Positions 11,238 through 22,889 of a stretch of 64,000 bases of DNA are shown piece by piece. How positions within the stretch are numbered: position 1 is the stretch's first letter; every line of letters begins with the position of its first letter. The position numbers and the translations under genes were made by a program. Origin of the DNA: Climacium dendroides (lineage: Eukaryota > Streptophyta > Bryopsida > Hypnales > Climaciaceae). The notes under the pieces were generated by a model. That model saw only the letters and a list, made by a program, of their open reading frames with translations. It did not search any database and had not been told where the DNA came from. The stretch covers positions 3,534,001-3,598,000 of the forward strand of contig OX467090.1 of the NCBI GenBank assembly GCA_950106755.1. The letters are read 5' to 3'.

Positions 11238-12870
11238 AGTAGGACAGGTAGGTAGGTTAGAATCTTGGCTGAAAATCCAAGTTTTTGGTAGAAAGTATTT
11301 TGTAAATCACTTTTAGCAGGAAAGGTAGAATTGACTTCCTGGATCCGGATTTATCGGAACGGGAATTTTAATGGCTAGTTTCAGGATTATAGTAAGTCGA
11401 CGTCATTTTTGTAGATGAGGAGGAGGGCACGTGTTGATTCAGAAAAGGTAGATTTTGATTCCCATGGACTGAGGAGTCCTATGGGTTGTTTAGTATTTAG
11501 TTAGCTGGTTATTGTTAATCCGGTGTGCATTTCCATACTTTGATTTCCTAGCATTGTGCAATCCAAATCAGCCTTCTGGTTCACAATTTGAGGTAGCAGG
11601 GTGTGCTTTGGTGGTGGATAACCATTAATATATGTTCTGTACAGATTGTAGGAATAGGTAAGGAGGGAGTGTGCCCGGATATTAAGATTGTCTGGATTCT
11701 TGAAGAGAGATTGCGAGCGAGGGTGTTTTCCAGACCCAAATGTGACCGGTTCGTGTTTCTAGTTGAGTTTTGATAGTCCCGGATGTGTGCGGAGTGTAAC
11801 TGTTGACTATTCCAGAGCAGCTTCCGTTTTCCGGTCGATAGGTTCAGACTTAATCGGAATCCCGAAGGGCAGGTAACAACTCCCTAAGTCAGCCATCCCA
11901 GTTTTTGCCAGAAATTCAGATTAACTAATAGTCCGTCGTTGTAGTCCAAGTTAGCATTCTAGCCAATTATACCTTGCGTGATTTGCTGATCCCGATAGCT
12001 ATCCGGTTCAGTTGTGAAGGAAAGTTTGGCCGGAATTAGGCTTTGTTGTGTTGTGTTTTTCTTCTTCTTTTTACAGTGGATCTCTTGTCATTCTAAAATT
12101 TAGAGGGTAGGTTTTAAGCTTCCTACCTCAAGCCCAATACACGGATCCCTCTTGATTCAAAGGTTAAACTCGATTCCGGTTACCAAGAACGGGAAAGTCG
12201 GACTAGCTACCCCCTTTTCAGTTCCGGTTTGATTGTAAATAGATTGTAGATAATGTGTGAATAGGAGAAGTTAAAGGGTGAGTATGGTAATAGAACAAAA
12301 TAGTTAGAATTGGGACTTAACCGGATTAGAGTAGGTGTTCTTGGGTTTGTTGTGGCAAGGCAAATCCCTCTCTTCCGGACAAACAAGGATTCCTCCAACT
12401 AAATCTCTGTGGGAACGATAAACGAGTCACTTTAGGATCATTTCCGGTCCTAGAGAAGCAACCTGACTTTTATGTGCTATGACAATAATCCTTGCCTTGG
12501 GCGGTTTCATGGGAAGTAATAGTCATAATTGACTTGTAACCAAGTTGTTATGAGGCCTGACATAAAGTAATTTGACTTGACTAGTTTTACCATCCATGTT
12601 AATCCTTGCTTTGGGCGGTTACATTTGATTTAATAGTCAATTAGTCATATGTTATTTGCATTATGCGTGGCTAAATCTTACGGTGACCACAGTGTATTGG
12701 TTGCCAATTTTTTACACATGGATGGTGCCTATTTATTTATAGGCTCTATTTTAACCATAGGTAGTAGAAGGCTAATTTGACCTATTATGGGGCCTTCTAG
12801 AAGGTATGAATTTAACTTGACCTACTCTAAAAAATTTATAGGGCCTAAAAAGAATTTTCCTTGGAAGCCA
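11238..12870. other. Gene-free 3' region
   Basis: No gene seen. Occasional CCGG-rich phrases suggest the first kilobase belongs to the same old element as the ORF upstream. Confidence 0.35.
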
Positions 12871-12877
12871 CGCAATA

Positions 12878-12949
12878 GGTTGCGTGTTTCTCAAGGCAAT
12901 GGGTTGTGTGCTTCTCAAGGCAATGGATTGCATGTTTCTCAAGGCAAAG
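12878..12949 (+). repeat. Three 24-bp tandem repeats
   Basis: Three consecutive units of the type GGTTGCGTGTTTCTCAAGG plus CAATG, at 12878-12901, 12902-12925 and 12926-12949, differing by a few bases. Confidence 0.9.
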
Positions 12950-13071
12950 AAATGGTATAAGTAGTGAGGTTGCTCAGTGTAAAATTCATCGGCTCACAAG
13001 GGAGTATCCACCAAGGGTTAAGGGGAGTGTATGAGAGATGGCGTCTTCACAGGTCCTTTGTGTTTCACTTT

Positions 13072-13221
13072 CACTACTAGAAAATTTAATTTTTCTGTTG
13101 TTTTGGTTGCGTTGATCTGATCAAAATCTGACAAAAATCTGTTGATTTTAACAAATTTTTGTCAAATTTTGACCCGATCAACGCGACCAAAACAACAAAA
13201 AAACTAAATTTTCTAGTAGTG
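13072..13221. mobile_element. CACTA-family MITE 1
   Basis: A 150-bp, nearly fully palindromic element with ends CACTACTAGAAAATTTA and TAAATTTTCTAGTAGTG, flanked by a 3-bp duplication TTT (13069-13071 and 13222-13224). CACTA termini with a 3-bp target duplication define the CACTA (En/Spm) superfamily. It is non-coding, so it must have been moved in trans. Two related elements lie at 15974 and 16290. Confidence 0.92.
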
Positions 13222-13224
13222 TTT

Positions 13225-14819
13225 TTAGTTAGACGCGGTTCTAATGAGCATTTTACTTATGTGAGGTTTAATTGTTTGATTAAATTGTTTGGTTATTTGT
13301 CTATTGTGATTGCGATAACAAGCTACTGTGAACTGTAGACATGCGCATTCTAACTAACTGTGAGTTTGTTGGATTGTATGGGTGCAAGTGAGGTTAACAA
13401 CCTCTTTAGTATTAAATTTCCAATACAATTTTTTCCAAGATTATACTACATCTTATTGGGGTTCCTAATTTGTATAGACCCCGTCATGTTATTATAAACT
13501 CTTGTAACTTGACATTTTTTTACTTGAAAATTGTACCAAGTTTAGATCTTGATTTGATCTTTACTATTTTGTAATAATTTCACTTCTTTATTGGCAAAAT
13601 TAGTAAGAAGTCTTGATGTTTTGATGGATTGGTAGTTTGATGGCTTGATTGGATAGGCTTCTATCTTGCCTGGTACTATTTGTGATTTATATGTTCTTTA
13701 AGTTTATGATTTGTTTAAAACTTTTAGAAAAAGCCCTATATAGGGATGTCCCTCCCACCCACCCGAGTTACCCAAAATCCCTGAACAATTACTACACCCT
13801 CGGATTCCTTTGTTTCCTTTTATGGATCTGCCAGTAGATTTATCTATTTCTAATAGTAGATTCTAGGAAAAGGACCTAATTAGCGGCTTCAAAGGTTGTA
13901 GACTTATTCTCAAGTACCTGAAATTGGAAGATTCCTGATCGCAAAAATTAGTTGTTTATAGTTGTCGATGGCAAAGAAAAGTGCCTATACATATTTCTAT
14001 TTGGAGTTCATTAGACCGTTTGAAAATCCCGTGTACTGTTCCCCCTCTCCCCTTCCCCCAATTTTGCATAACGCGGTCCTGCATCATTGAACAGGGCAAA
14101 GTTGTTTCATTTCGTTTCCTACTTGGACGACTTGCCTTTGTCATTGCCGTTGTCCACATTCGCATTCCTACATTTTGATTTGCATTGTGTCATACTTTCA
14201 TGTTTTCATAGCTCAATTTCGGAGTCAGGTCATTCTAGGCTATTATCTTGGTTGCATTTTTTGTTTCGTAAGAGTTGTTGTTGACGTTTTAGATCAGCTC
14301 TTGGTCCACTATGCCTTGGTATACATTTAATATGCCACAATCAAACTCTATTTGTCCTCTAGTTGTTGTCATCTTCTAAATCTGTAGGGGCACTTTGTAT
14401 GTTCAATAGATTTATGTCTACATTTCTTCTGCACCCAACGTGGTCGCCATTCCGCCTGCCTGTAGTGCGTACTGATAGGATTTCATTATATGACCATTCT
14501 CGAGTTAAGGAGTCCTCCGACATTGAATTCTATGAATTTTGTGTTCATTGAGAATTTTTTTGATCATGACATAAACATTACTCTATGTTGGTTTTTGTAA
14601 TGTTTGATTTATTTGTACGGGACGATTGCATTAGGTTGCGTACAATACTAACTGTCGGATGTGTGGGAGTGCACTCCCAATAATTGTGCCGTTTTTTCCG
14701 GAATGCATGCAAAAAATGATTTGAGCATGAGCTCCGTTAAATGCGGAAACTAATTTCCACTCGAATCAAGTTTAAAATCCTGGAAATTGGAATTGGAGGA
14801 TTTTCTACCATTCATTGAT
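13225..14819. other. AT-rich gene-free DNA
   Basis: Several short ORFs occur but none has supporting composition or recognisable motifs. I see no gene. Confidence 0.4.
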
Positions 14820-15405
14820 TTTAACTCAACCCGAGTTAAAATATCGAATTTTAATAATAAATTCCATTGTCCCCATAACAATAATCATTAGGAGTATATT
14901 CTTCTTCTACCCAGAATAACAAATCACGGAATAAGCTATATGGTATTCACTTTTTGATGTTGCTCCGAATTGAGGCTAGTATAGTTTTTTTACATTAATT
15001 CCCCATCTGGACTATCCTTTTAACTCTATTCGAGTTAAATGTCCTGTCATGGATTTCCTCCTTTGTCACGGGGATATTTAACTCGACTTGAGTTAAGTTT
15101 TCTATTTGCGATTCTTAATGGAGTAGTACAAATTCTCTACAACGGCCTAGAATTTGAACTACATGAACTGCATTACTTATTATTATATTTGAATTGTATA
15201 ATTTAACTCAACTAGAGTTAAATGTCTTGTCACGAATTCCCTCCCCTGTTGCAAAGATATTTAATTCGACTCGAGTTAAATTTTCTATAAGCGATCCTTA
15301 TTGGAGTAGTACAAATTCTCTACAACGGCCTTGAAATGGAACCGCATGAACTGCTTCACTTATTATTATATATGAACTGTAAAGTTTAACTCAACTCGAG
15401 TTAAA
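14820..15405. repeat. Array B of six 21-bp near-palindromes
   Basis: Six copies of the motif seen in array A start at 14820, 15019, 15077, 15202, 15260 and 15385. The last five belong to a partial tandem duplication with a period of 183 bp: each unit has two motifs 58 bp apart followed by a shared spacer containing TAGTACAAATTCTCTAC. The array ends about 290 bp upstream of the first coding exon of the DUF7869-type gene, so it lies in its promoter or first intron. Confidence 0.88.
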
Positions 15406-15885
15406 TATGCTAGTCCGTTGATTTAGTGGATGAATACATGTTCGCAGAAATGTGGCGACATTTGAGACGTGTTTATGTATCCCATACTTCATTTTGTGAT
15501 TTTTGACCTTTATGTCGATTTCATTTCACATTTTATAATTCATAGTGATTTCAGTTCATACTATAAAATCACTGAACGTTCTACTACTGCCCCATTTCTA
15601 TCTTTGCACTTGTGTATTCTGTTGCTTTGCCAAGTATTGCTGTAGATCATTTCAGTTGTGACATATGTTTAACATCATCTATTGTTATACACAGAAATGA
15701 TGGTTGTTGCTTTAGGATATCCTGTCGAGGAGTACCTATCTAGTGAAGGCGAGGTGGAGAATACGTCGTTAGAAGACAACAACATTCCATATTGCGAGGG
15801 TATCCTAAGACATCTCTAGAGCACCAAGATTGTAATTCTACATAACGTGAATGGGCAACTGGTGGCTAAGGGCATATGTCACAGT

Positions 15886-15953
15886 GTGAGTTCCAAGCAC
15901 GTGGAAGGTAGTACTGGTCGTGAGTTCCAAGCACGTGGAAGGTAGTACTGGTC
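15886..15953 (+). repeat. 34-bp perfect tandem duplication
   Basis: Two identical 34-bp units (15886-15919 and 15920-15953) inside the coding sequence. One extra unit shifts the frame and brings in a stop. A recent replication-slippage type event. Confidence 0.9.
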
Positions 15954-15973
15954 CCCTCGGAGAATCTCTTGTC

Positions 15974-16136
15974 TACTACTAGAAAATTCAGATTTTTTTA
16001 TTGATTTGGACATGTTGATCATTAACACTTTTCTATTGATTTTTGTCCAAATCAACAGATTTCTATGCAAATCAACACAAAAATGTTGATGATCGACACG
16101 TCCAAATCAACAAAAAATCTGAATTTTCTAGTAGTG
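15974..16136. mobile_element. CACTA-family MITE 2
   Basis: A 163-bp element with ends TACTACTAGAAAA (first base changed from C) and TTTTCTAGTAGTG. The long palindromic interior is rich in CCAAATCAACA motifs. Flanks are GTC and GTT, an almost perfect 3-bp duplication. It interrupts the DUF7869-type coding sequence. Confidence 0.85.
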
Positions 16137-18061
16137 GTTGCGGTTCATTTATCAAAATCCTTACAACTTGTAGAGGTTCCTGAGGATTGGAAGTATTCAC
16201 TTCATGCGTGGCCTATTGATCAAGTGTTTTTAAATGGGACAAGCCTCAAAGAACACGAGATTCGTGATGAATATAATTGTCGGTAAGCACACTAGTAGAA
16301 AATTACGTCCAAATTAACAAAAAATCAACAAAAACTTGTTGATTTGGGTATTGCAATGACCATTTTTACAATTTTTTGTTGATTTGGACACTAGTTAACA
16401 AAATGGTTAACAAATTTTTGTTGATTTCAGCACAAGTTAACAAAATGGTTTAACAAATTTTTGTTCATTTGAATAGTGCAAATGTGCAACAACCAAATCA
16501 ACAGATTTTTGTTGAATGTTTTAGAATTGTTTAATCTTAGGATTGTTTTAGGATTGTTTTTGGAATGTTTTTGGAATGTTTTTGGATTGTTTTTGGAATG
16601 TCTTTGAAATTTATGAAAATTATAAATTTAGAGTTTGAATTGTATTTTATTTTCAATTAGATTTTGAACTTCAATGAAGTTCTAATTAAATTTAGAATTG
16701 AATTCAACTTTGATTCAAATAATTTGATTATATCAAAGCTTTCAATTTTATAATAATCAAATTTGAATAGTTCCAAATTCAAATTGAACTACTTAATAGA
16801 ATTATTCAAGTTTGAAGTATTAATTTCTATATTCTTTCATATGTTAAGGCCCATAATTGCTTTTAAATATTAGTCTTTCATAGCAAGGCTGAAATCTTCA
16901 TTTATATTTCTTTTTTCAAAAAATTTAACTAGATAATCTAGATTATACTTAATTTGACCTAGTACTCCTTCTTGAAATTATAAAATAATTTTTTTTACCA
17001 ATTGCAACATCATGATGCTTGATTTCAAAAAGTTTAGTGTTTCATTCATCCCAAATAATTAGATTTCATTTTTCTAACATTTTATCCAAAAATTAATGAA
17101 TATATCAATTCTACAATTTGCAACTTCCTATCATATGCTTAAAAAATATATTAGAGAATCTATAATAAACATTGCAACAAAAAATATCTCATATTCATAC
17201 TTCAAAAAATAGTAAGTTGAAAGAAATTGAGAATGATTTATAATATTCAATAAAAAGAATTTTAGTTATGAAACTAAAGATTTCCAAACCCAATGGTTGT
17301 AATATACTAATGTATATATTGTAATAAACAATTTGCATCCTATTTTTTTTTAAATTTGGAAAATATTTAAAATTGCATTCAATAAATAATTTTGAAGTTT
17401 ATTTTAGTGTAGAGATTTCATTTCAAATTTCAAATTAAAATTCTTCCTAAGTTTCACCTCCCTAATCTATATAAAGTAATTTGAAACTTTTCACAAGATT
17501 GATATTTTAGAAAATAAATTTCAAATTCCTATTTATTTAAAAGTACATTTAGATCTATCTAGCTTACATGCACACATAGCTGGAAAACCTATACATCATA
17601 CAATAACTTTTTCATGATGTAATCAAAAGTTATCCCTTCATCACATGTTGCGTAAAAATTTTAAAGGAAAAAAATGGGAATTCAATGTCTAAACATATGA
17701 CCAAAAACAATAGTTATTTAGTCAAAGAAGGCTACTTCATTCTTAAGGGGTCTAAATTCTTCTTTTAATTTTTTTAAATTCAAATTCTAAATTCATAAAT
17801 ATTTAAATTCTATATTAAGAATTTTCAAAATTCTAATTTAGAGCTATTCAAAGTCTATGTTCTAAATTACAAGAACTTAAATATAAATTGTGAGCAAATC
17901 ACCTCTTAGTAAAATATTTTCCAAATACTCATAATATCTTAAATTAAATTGAATTTTTTTCTACTAGAATTTCATGCAAGAAATGTTTAAACCACCAAGT
18001 TTGACAATCTATGTGCAAATAGAATATTTTTTTTATGAACTTTGTAATTTTAAATTCAGTG

Positions 18062-18432
18062 TTTTTTCAATTCAGCCCACTTTGGGGGCTGTTTTCGCAT
18101 AGTAAAGTACTTTTTCTCAGAAAACTTTGAACTAAGAAAAGTTGGAGAATCAAGCTAAATTTTATCTCCAACAATCTTTTTGTGATTTGGAGTCTCCAAT
18201 GAAAAGTTATGGACAAAATTCAGAGAGGGGTTGGAATGAAATTTCTTTTTGACATTCGTAAACACCCCCTCTGAAATTTGCCCATAACTTTCAATTGGAG
18301 ACTCCAAATCACAAATAGATTGTTAGAGATGAAAGTTAACTTAAATCTCCAATTTGTTTTAGTTTAAAGTTTTGTGAAAAAAGACATTCTACTATGCAAA
18401 AACAGCCACCAAAGTAGGCTGAGTTGAAAAAA
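18062..18432. mobile_element. Palindromic MITE nested in CACTA element
   Basis: The outer arms TTCAATTCAGCCCACTTTGG and CCAAAGTAGGCTGAGTTGAA are inverted. The match continues inward through GGAGACTCCAAATC-type sequence, giving a foldback of about 370 bp with a short loop near 18250. Non-coding, with no clear target duplication. Confidence 0.75.
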
Positions 18433-18495
18433 TGAATAACAAAAGATTGCCAAAAGCCAATAAATAATTTTTAGTTCATGAAATGTTCATATGTT

Positions 18496-18560
18496 ATTAC
18501 ATGTGGTGCAATGGTTAGAACCTTGCACCCCTAAGCAAGGTTCTAACCTCCTTGCTTGCA
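18496..18560 (+). repeat. Possible tRNA-derived SINE head
   Basis: TGGTGCAATGGTTAG resembles an RNA polymerase III A box and GGTTCTAACC is a weak B box about 30 bp later. The cloverleaf is poor, so this is only a candidate. Confidence 0.3.
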
Positions 18561-18886
18561 CCGCCGCCACGCAGTGGACTACCACGTAGGCAAATGCCTA
18601 CATGGCAATCCACCACGTGGGCAATTTACCACACAAGTTGCCACGTGGCAACCCACATTGACTGGTTTCTAAAAAATTTCAATTTATTAAAAAAAATTGA
18701 AAATAAAATCAACAAATTTTTGTTGAAATTTTTTTCCAAATCAACAAGTTTAGTTGAAATTTTGTTCAAATTAACAAAATTTTGAACATAGTTTTGTTGA
18801 ATTTTGTCCAAATCAACAAAAAATTGTTGGACAATGTCCAAATCAACATTTTTTTGTCAATTTGGATGCTAATTTTTCTAGTAGTG

Positions 18887-19957
18887 GCAAGACTATTGCA
18901 GTCGTGCTCATCAAGTGTGAGACAATATACAAGCGTTGTGAGGAATCCTCCTCTTCCTCCTCAAACTTGTGTGAAAGCCAAGGATCTATTCACTCAGGAA
19001 TCTATCAACTCTATATCAAGTAAGGTGTGCTGCGTGAGCAACTGTGTTCAACCTTTCTCTAGAGAAAAGATTCGAGCATTCTGTGAACGTATGTACTACA
19101 AAACAACCTTTAAATTCCGCTATCACATGAAGTTGGACATGCATCGACAAGTCCATCGTGACGCTCAAGGCAAGAAGGTGGTCACTTTGGAAGGAGTTGA
19201 TGTGTACATGGTGGCATGGCGACATATTGTAGGTGTCTCGGAATCCACATTTCATCGCTTTCAAGGATATGCTGCTAGAAGTGAATAAGCTCAATCACAT
19301 GGGAATGTGGGTATCCAAAAGGCTCGAAAGCATACGCTACAGGCTATGACAACATTGAAGTGTGTACTTAAAAAATCAGTTGACTATATGCCTCATTGTA
19401 CGCACACTCTTTCTTCTCAAGAGAAAATTATTTCTAAGGTTCTATTAGCCATTTTTACATGGAAAGAGACAATTTCTGAGGTCAATACAGCAAATGTTGT
19501 ATTTGGGTTGAGAAAAGTCTTTCCTTTGAATATTAGTAAGATCAGGAAATTAAATTTTTCTAAATACTCTGTGAAAAAGCCTAGAGATAATTTTGCTCGA
19601 TGTGTTGACTGTGATAGATATTATGCACAAAGAAGGATTGCCCCCATTGGATTACGAAAAAAATGGGATCATCTATTGGAGAAACATAATGCATGTGCTC
19701 GAGCTCACCAAGACAATTATTATGCAAACCGGTACAGATCAACTACCTACCCTCACGAATGCTTAACAATCATGCATGACAAAATGGATCATGCAAAGAC
19801 AACATCTCCGGTTTTCTCCCATAAGAGCAAGCAACTAGACGGGCTCACAAAGTTACCAATATCAATAACTGGAATGATTGCTCACGGGCACGGTGGATGT
19901 TACGCGCATTATGGTCTTGATATGTTCTTGCATGACTTCAATTATATAGGTTCTTGA
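18887..19957 (+). pseudogene. DUF7869-type transposase-like gene, middle part
   Basis: One frame runs from the CACTA junction to TGA 19957 with a single TAA at 19286-19288. It holds a Cys-rich start (VCCVSNCVQPFSREKIRAFC), then the hallmark region of DUF7869-type proteins: a CVDCDRYYAQRR segment, a spaced R-x2-Y region and an acidic IMHDKMDHAKT motif, followed by MIAHGHGGCYAHYG. By established family knowledge these proteins are RNase-H-like transposase relatives whose first acidic residue lies in the DKMD-type motif. The coding region ends at a 2.9-kb insertion and resumes at about 22890. Confidence 0.65.
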
Positions 19958-22889
19958 TGAAAATTCTTCCATTATGTAAATATTAGACTTAATCTTTATA
20001 AACTCTATTTACAATATTTAATAAAGGTGATTTGGTCGCGGTGAGAATCACAGTTGTTGGAGGTAGTTTGCACTTTGTAGGTGCTTACTACTCTTGTCAC
20101 ATGCACAGCTCAGGGGAGTAGGTAGCAGGTTGGTTGGTACAACTTTCTTACCTCACTAGCGTGCCAAGCCGTAAGCCGTTCAAGCCAGTCAATGAGCCCA
20201 TCAGGATTCGAACCCGAATCGATGGATTTCAGGCCCAGACCAGTTGGCGACCTATGACCACTGCATTTCCAGCCAATCAAGTCTACGACTTGGCGGTTGG
20301 AGATTGATTCAAAACCCTTTAGTATGTCTTTGTGAGCATATAGAGGCCTTTGATAAGGATCTTTAGTAATTCCTTTGTATTTTATTTTATTAGGTTTGAA
20401 TTAGAGATGATTCGAGTATTGACCTTCTAATTAAAATAAATGGCTAAGGAATGTAGATGTATGGTAATGTGAATAGGGCAGGTAAAAAAAATCATTTGGG
20501 TGGACTTTAGAGATAAGAGTATGGGCTGATGTGTCCCACTCTTACCTTAGAAAGGGGGAAAAAGGAAGATAGGAAGATTTGTTGAAGAAGGATAATGACC
20601 TATTCGGAAATTATCCTATTAGTATAATAAGTTCGTTCCGAGGGAGATGGTTAAAATAGGGTTGCTTCCATTAATCCAAACAACCAATACAACCAAGGCA
20701 AAGAATATTTTTTCGATGTTAATTTTAAATTCATAATACTCTCATTTGAACTACAACGACAATAAAACACAATAATCCTCTAATAGGCAAATTTACACAT
20801 TTTAACACATTACAATCATTATTCTCTCACATGAATTTCACACTATATACCAATTATATTGAGAAAATATCTCTATTTATCCGAATTTGTGATTAAATTA
20901 CCATTTACAATTTTTATATGTTTTAATTTTTTTTAATTTTTTAATTTTTATCAAAGCCTTCTAATATCTCTGTTTAATCTTTCACTCTCTATGTATCTCT
21001 AACTTGGAATACTCAACTTCTCATATTTAGATTTTCACCCCATTGATTAGGAAACTAATCACTCAATTAACACCATCCACCACATCCAATCGGTCTCAAG
21101 CTTTCACTCCACCGATTTAGTCTTAGACTTCACTGCAAATCTCATAGCATCTTCATCAACTGTAACACTTCCCAACTTGGAATTTCAAAATTCCACAGTT
21201 AGCCACACATACACATCGCCAACTTGGACACAAATACAAACTCACTCGCACTCCGATCCGACCTTGGATCTATACAAACACACTTCCCAACTAGAAATCA
21301 CCAAACACAAACACACACCAAGAAAACAAAAAACATATACAGCCTGCCTGATTGGGACACGCACTGGACTCTCTCAAATAGTGGGTAAAACTCCACTTGA
21401 AATCAACCACTAAATAGCATCCTCGACACCCATTTGGAACCGGCTCCAAATAGGCTACACCTCTCCGCATCTCAACCAGCCAACTCACCAACTTGGAAAT
21501 CAATACCCACCACTTACCAATAACTTCCCATTCAGTATAAAAGCTTACTCGTATAGTTCTCATCCAATTAGTCATCACAAATCCCAAATCGAAACTAAAC
21601 AGCTCAAAACAACCAATTGGGCTCCAAATACACCAACCAACCGTCAAGAACCACACAATAACACTCCGAATTGGAATTTCACACATCCCAAAATTACATT
21701 CAAAATTGAGCCTATCTACAAGATTCCTTAGTTTTGTTGAGTGTGTGTAAAAGGTGTGTATTGAAGTGAATTTTGGAACCGAATTGAGAGGAGAGATATC
21801 TCAATATGTATGAAAGTTTTTGAAATAAAAATTTGTGAGTTTGTTCCTTGTGAAGTTAGCTTTACAAAATGAGTTTATAAGCTTGATTTGAAGAATTATT
21901 GAGGAAGTTGTGATAGTTTGAAGATAGGATGTTTGTGGCTATCCAACTAAGAGGAGCCGAGAATTTCGAGGCTTGTAATGTACGGACAGTAGTTTGGATT
22001 TGTATGAAATTTTGTGAGGTTGGAGATCATGTAGTTAGCTTTTCAAAAAGCTATTGAACTTCTTAATTGGAGTACTTTTGAGAGAGATATGGAGATTTGA
22101 AGGTGAAGAGGTCTGTTGCCTTTAGAAAAGAATGACCGAGATTTATTTTGTCTATAGTGCCTGGAAAGTAGCTTAGAATGAGTTCAATTTTAGAGGAGTG
22201 TTAGTATATTTTGTTAGCTTTCCAGAAAGCTAAGATACTAAACATTTGAAGTTGTAAGGCGTTTGTAGTATTAGTTTGAAGTTTAGAGGAATTTTAGAGT
22301 TAGTCTTGAGTCTTTTTGTTGTGTTTTTAAACACTTCAAGAATACAAGACATGGAGAAATGAAGAAATGAAGACTTGAAACTCTTGGAACCATTTGTGTG
22401 TTGTGGTTTATGGCCCGATTTCTTTATTTTGTTATTCCTAGCCAATTTTGGAGGCTAGTTGTTTTTCCTTTTTGCATTATAAAACTTGTTGCGGGCTTTG
22501 TGGGAATCCAAGAGTAGCCCCGTTTTGTGTTCGTGGTAACAAAGTGGGATTGATCACCTACATGGTCACATTTTGTTGTTCCCACTAGTGAGGCAAGATT
22601 GCTGGTCACTATGGGTTTGAAGTTTAGGAGCCAATCTTTCGGATGGCACAACTCGTGGTTTGGACGTCTCATTTTACCCGTCCGAGGCCGTGGTTTCTTA
22701 TCACCCTATCCTTACCTTGGCCCATATAGAGACACCACAGGATAGGCCAACAAAAAATTGAAGTTTGAAGGCTGAAGATTGAAGACAAGAAGACTCAAAG
22801 GTTATTTGAAGTTCTTGCCTAACTAGTTCCAGTTGCAGCCAGATATTCTGCGTATTCCCTAAACGCACTCCTCTCAACACGACAACAGT
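19958..22889. other. Insertion splitting DUF7869-type gene
   Basis: About 2.9 kb separates two halves of one protein. It begins with an antisense SINE-like sequence. Its second half has a roughly 180-bp spaced phrase GTTAGCTTT (about 21857, 22034 and 22218), a pattern seen in leaders of plant LTR retroelements. I found no clear long terminal repeats, so its class is open. No gene is supported. Confidence 0.45.
20204..20262 (-). repeat. tRNA-derived SINE, copy 1 (pol III boxes)
   Basis: On the minus strand GGTTCGAATCC, an exact match to the B-box consensus, lies at 20204-20214. An A-box-like TGGTCATAGG lies upstream at about 20251-20260. The surrounding region (about 20085-20330) shares the phrase TTGGTNGTTACAACTTTC-like text with a second copy near 24620. 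A functional tRNA is unlikely because the acceptor stem does not pair. I read it as a SINE. Confidence 0.55.

Larger units (their letters stand above)
15697..16289 (+). pseudogene. DUF7869-type transposase-like gene, 5' part
   Basis: A 3' splice site (TTATACACAG) precedes ATG 15697. The frame reads MMVVALGYPVEEYLSSEGEV, passes a TAG after ILRHL, then HNVNGQLVAKGICHSVSSKH. It is disturbed by a 34-bp tandem duplication (15886-15953) and by a CACTA MITE (15974-16136). Beyond the MITE the same protein resumes as VAVHLSKSLQLVEVPEDWKY to RDEYNCR. Without the MITE and the duplication the frame is continuous, so both are secondary. This is the N-terminal region of the gene that continues at 18887; its own function is unknown. 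Confidence 0.65.
16290..18886. mobile_element. Non-autonomous CACTA element, 2.6 kb
   Basis: Begins CACTAGTAGAAAA and ends TTTTTCTAGTAGTG, flanked by a perfect 3-bp duplication GCA (16287-16289 and 18887-18889). Subterminal regions at both ends are packed with short repeats such as CCAAATCAACAAAAA in both orientations, as expected for CACTA transposase binding sites. No transposase is encoded. The interior is AT-rich and includes a copy of the foldback repeat family (about 17210-17700) and a nested palindrome (18062-18432). It splits the DUF7869-type gene next to a GTAAGC that could serve as a donor site. Confidence 0.93.

Noticed and set aside
20204..20262. Functional tRNA gene on the minus strand
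   Set aside because: The B box is perfect, but I cannot fold an acceptor stem or a standard anticodon arm. A SINE fits better.
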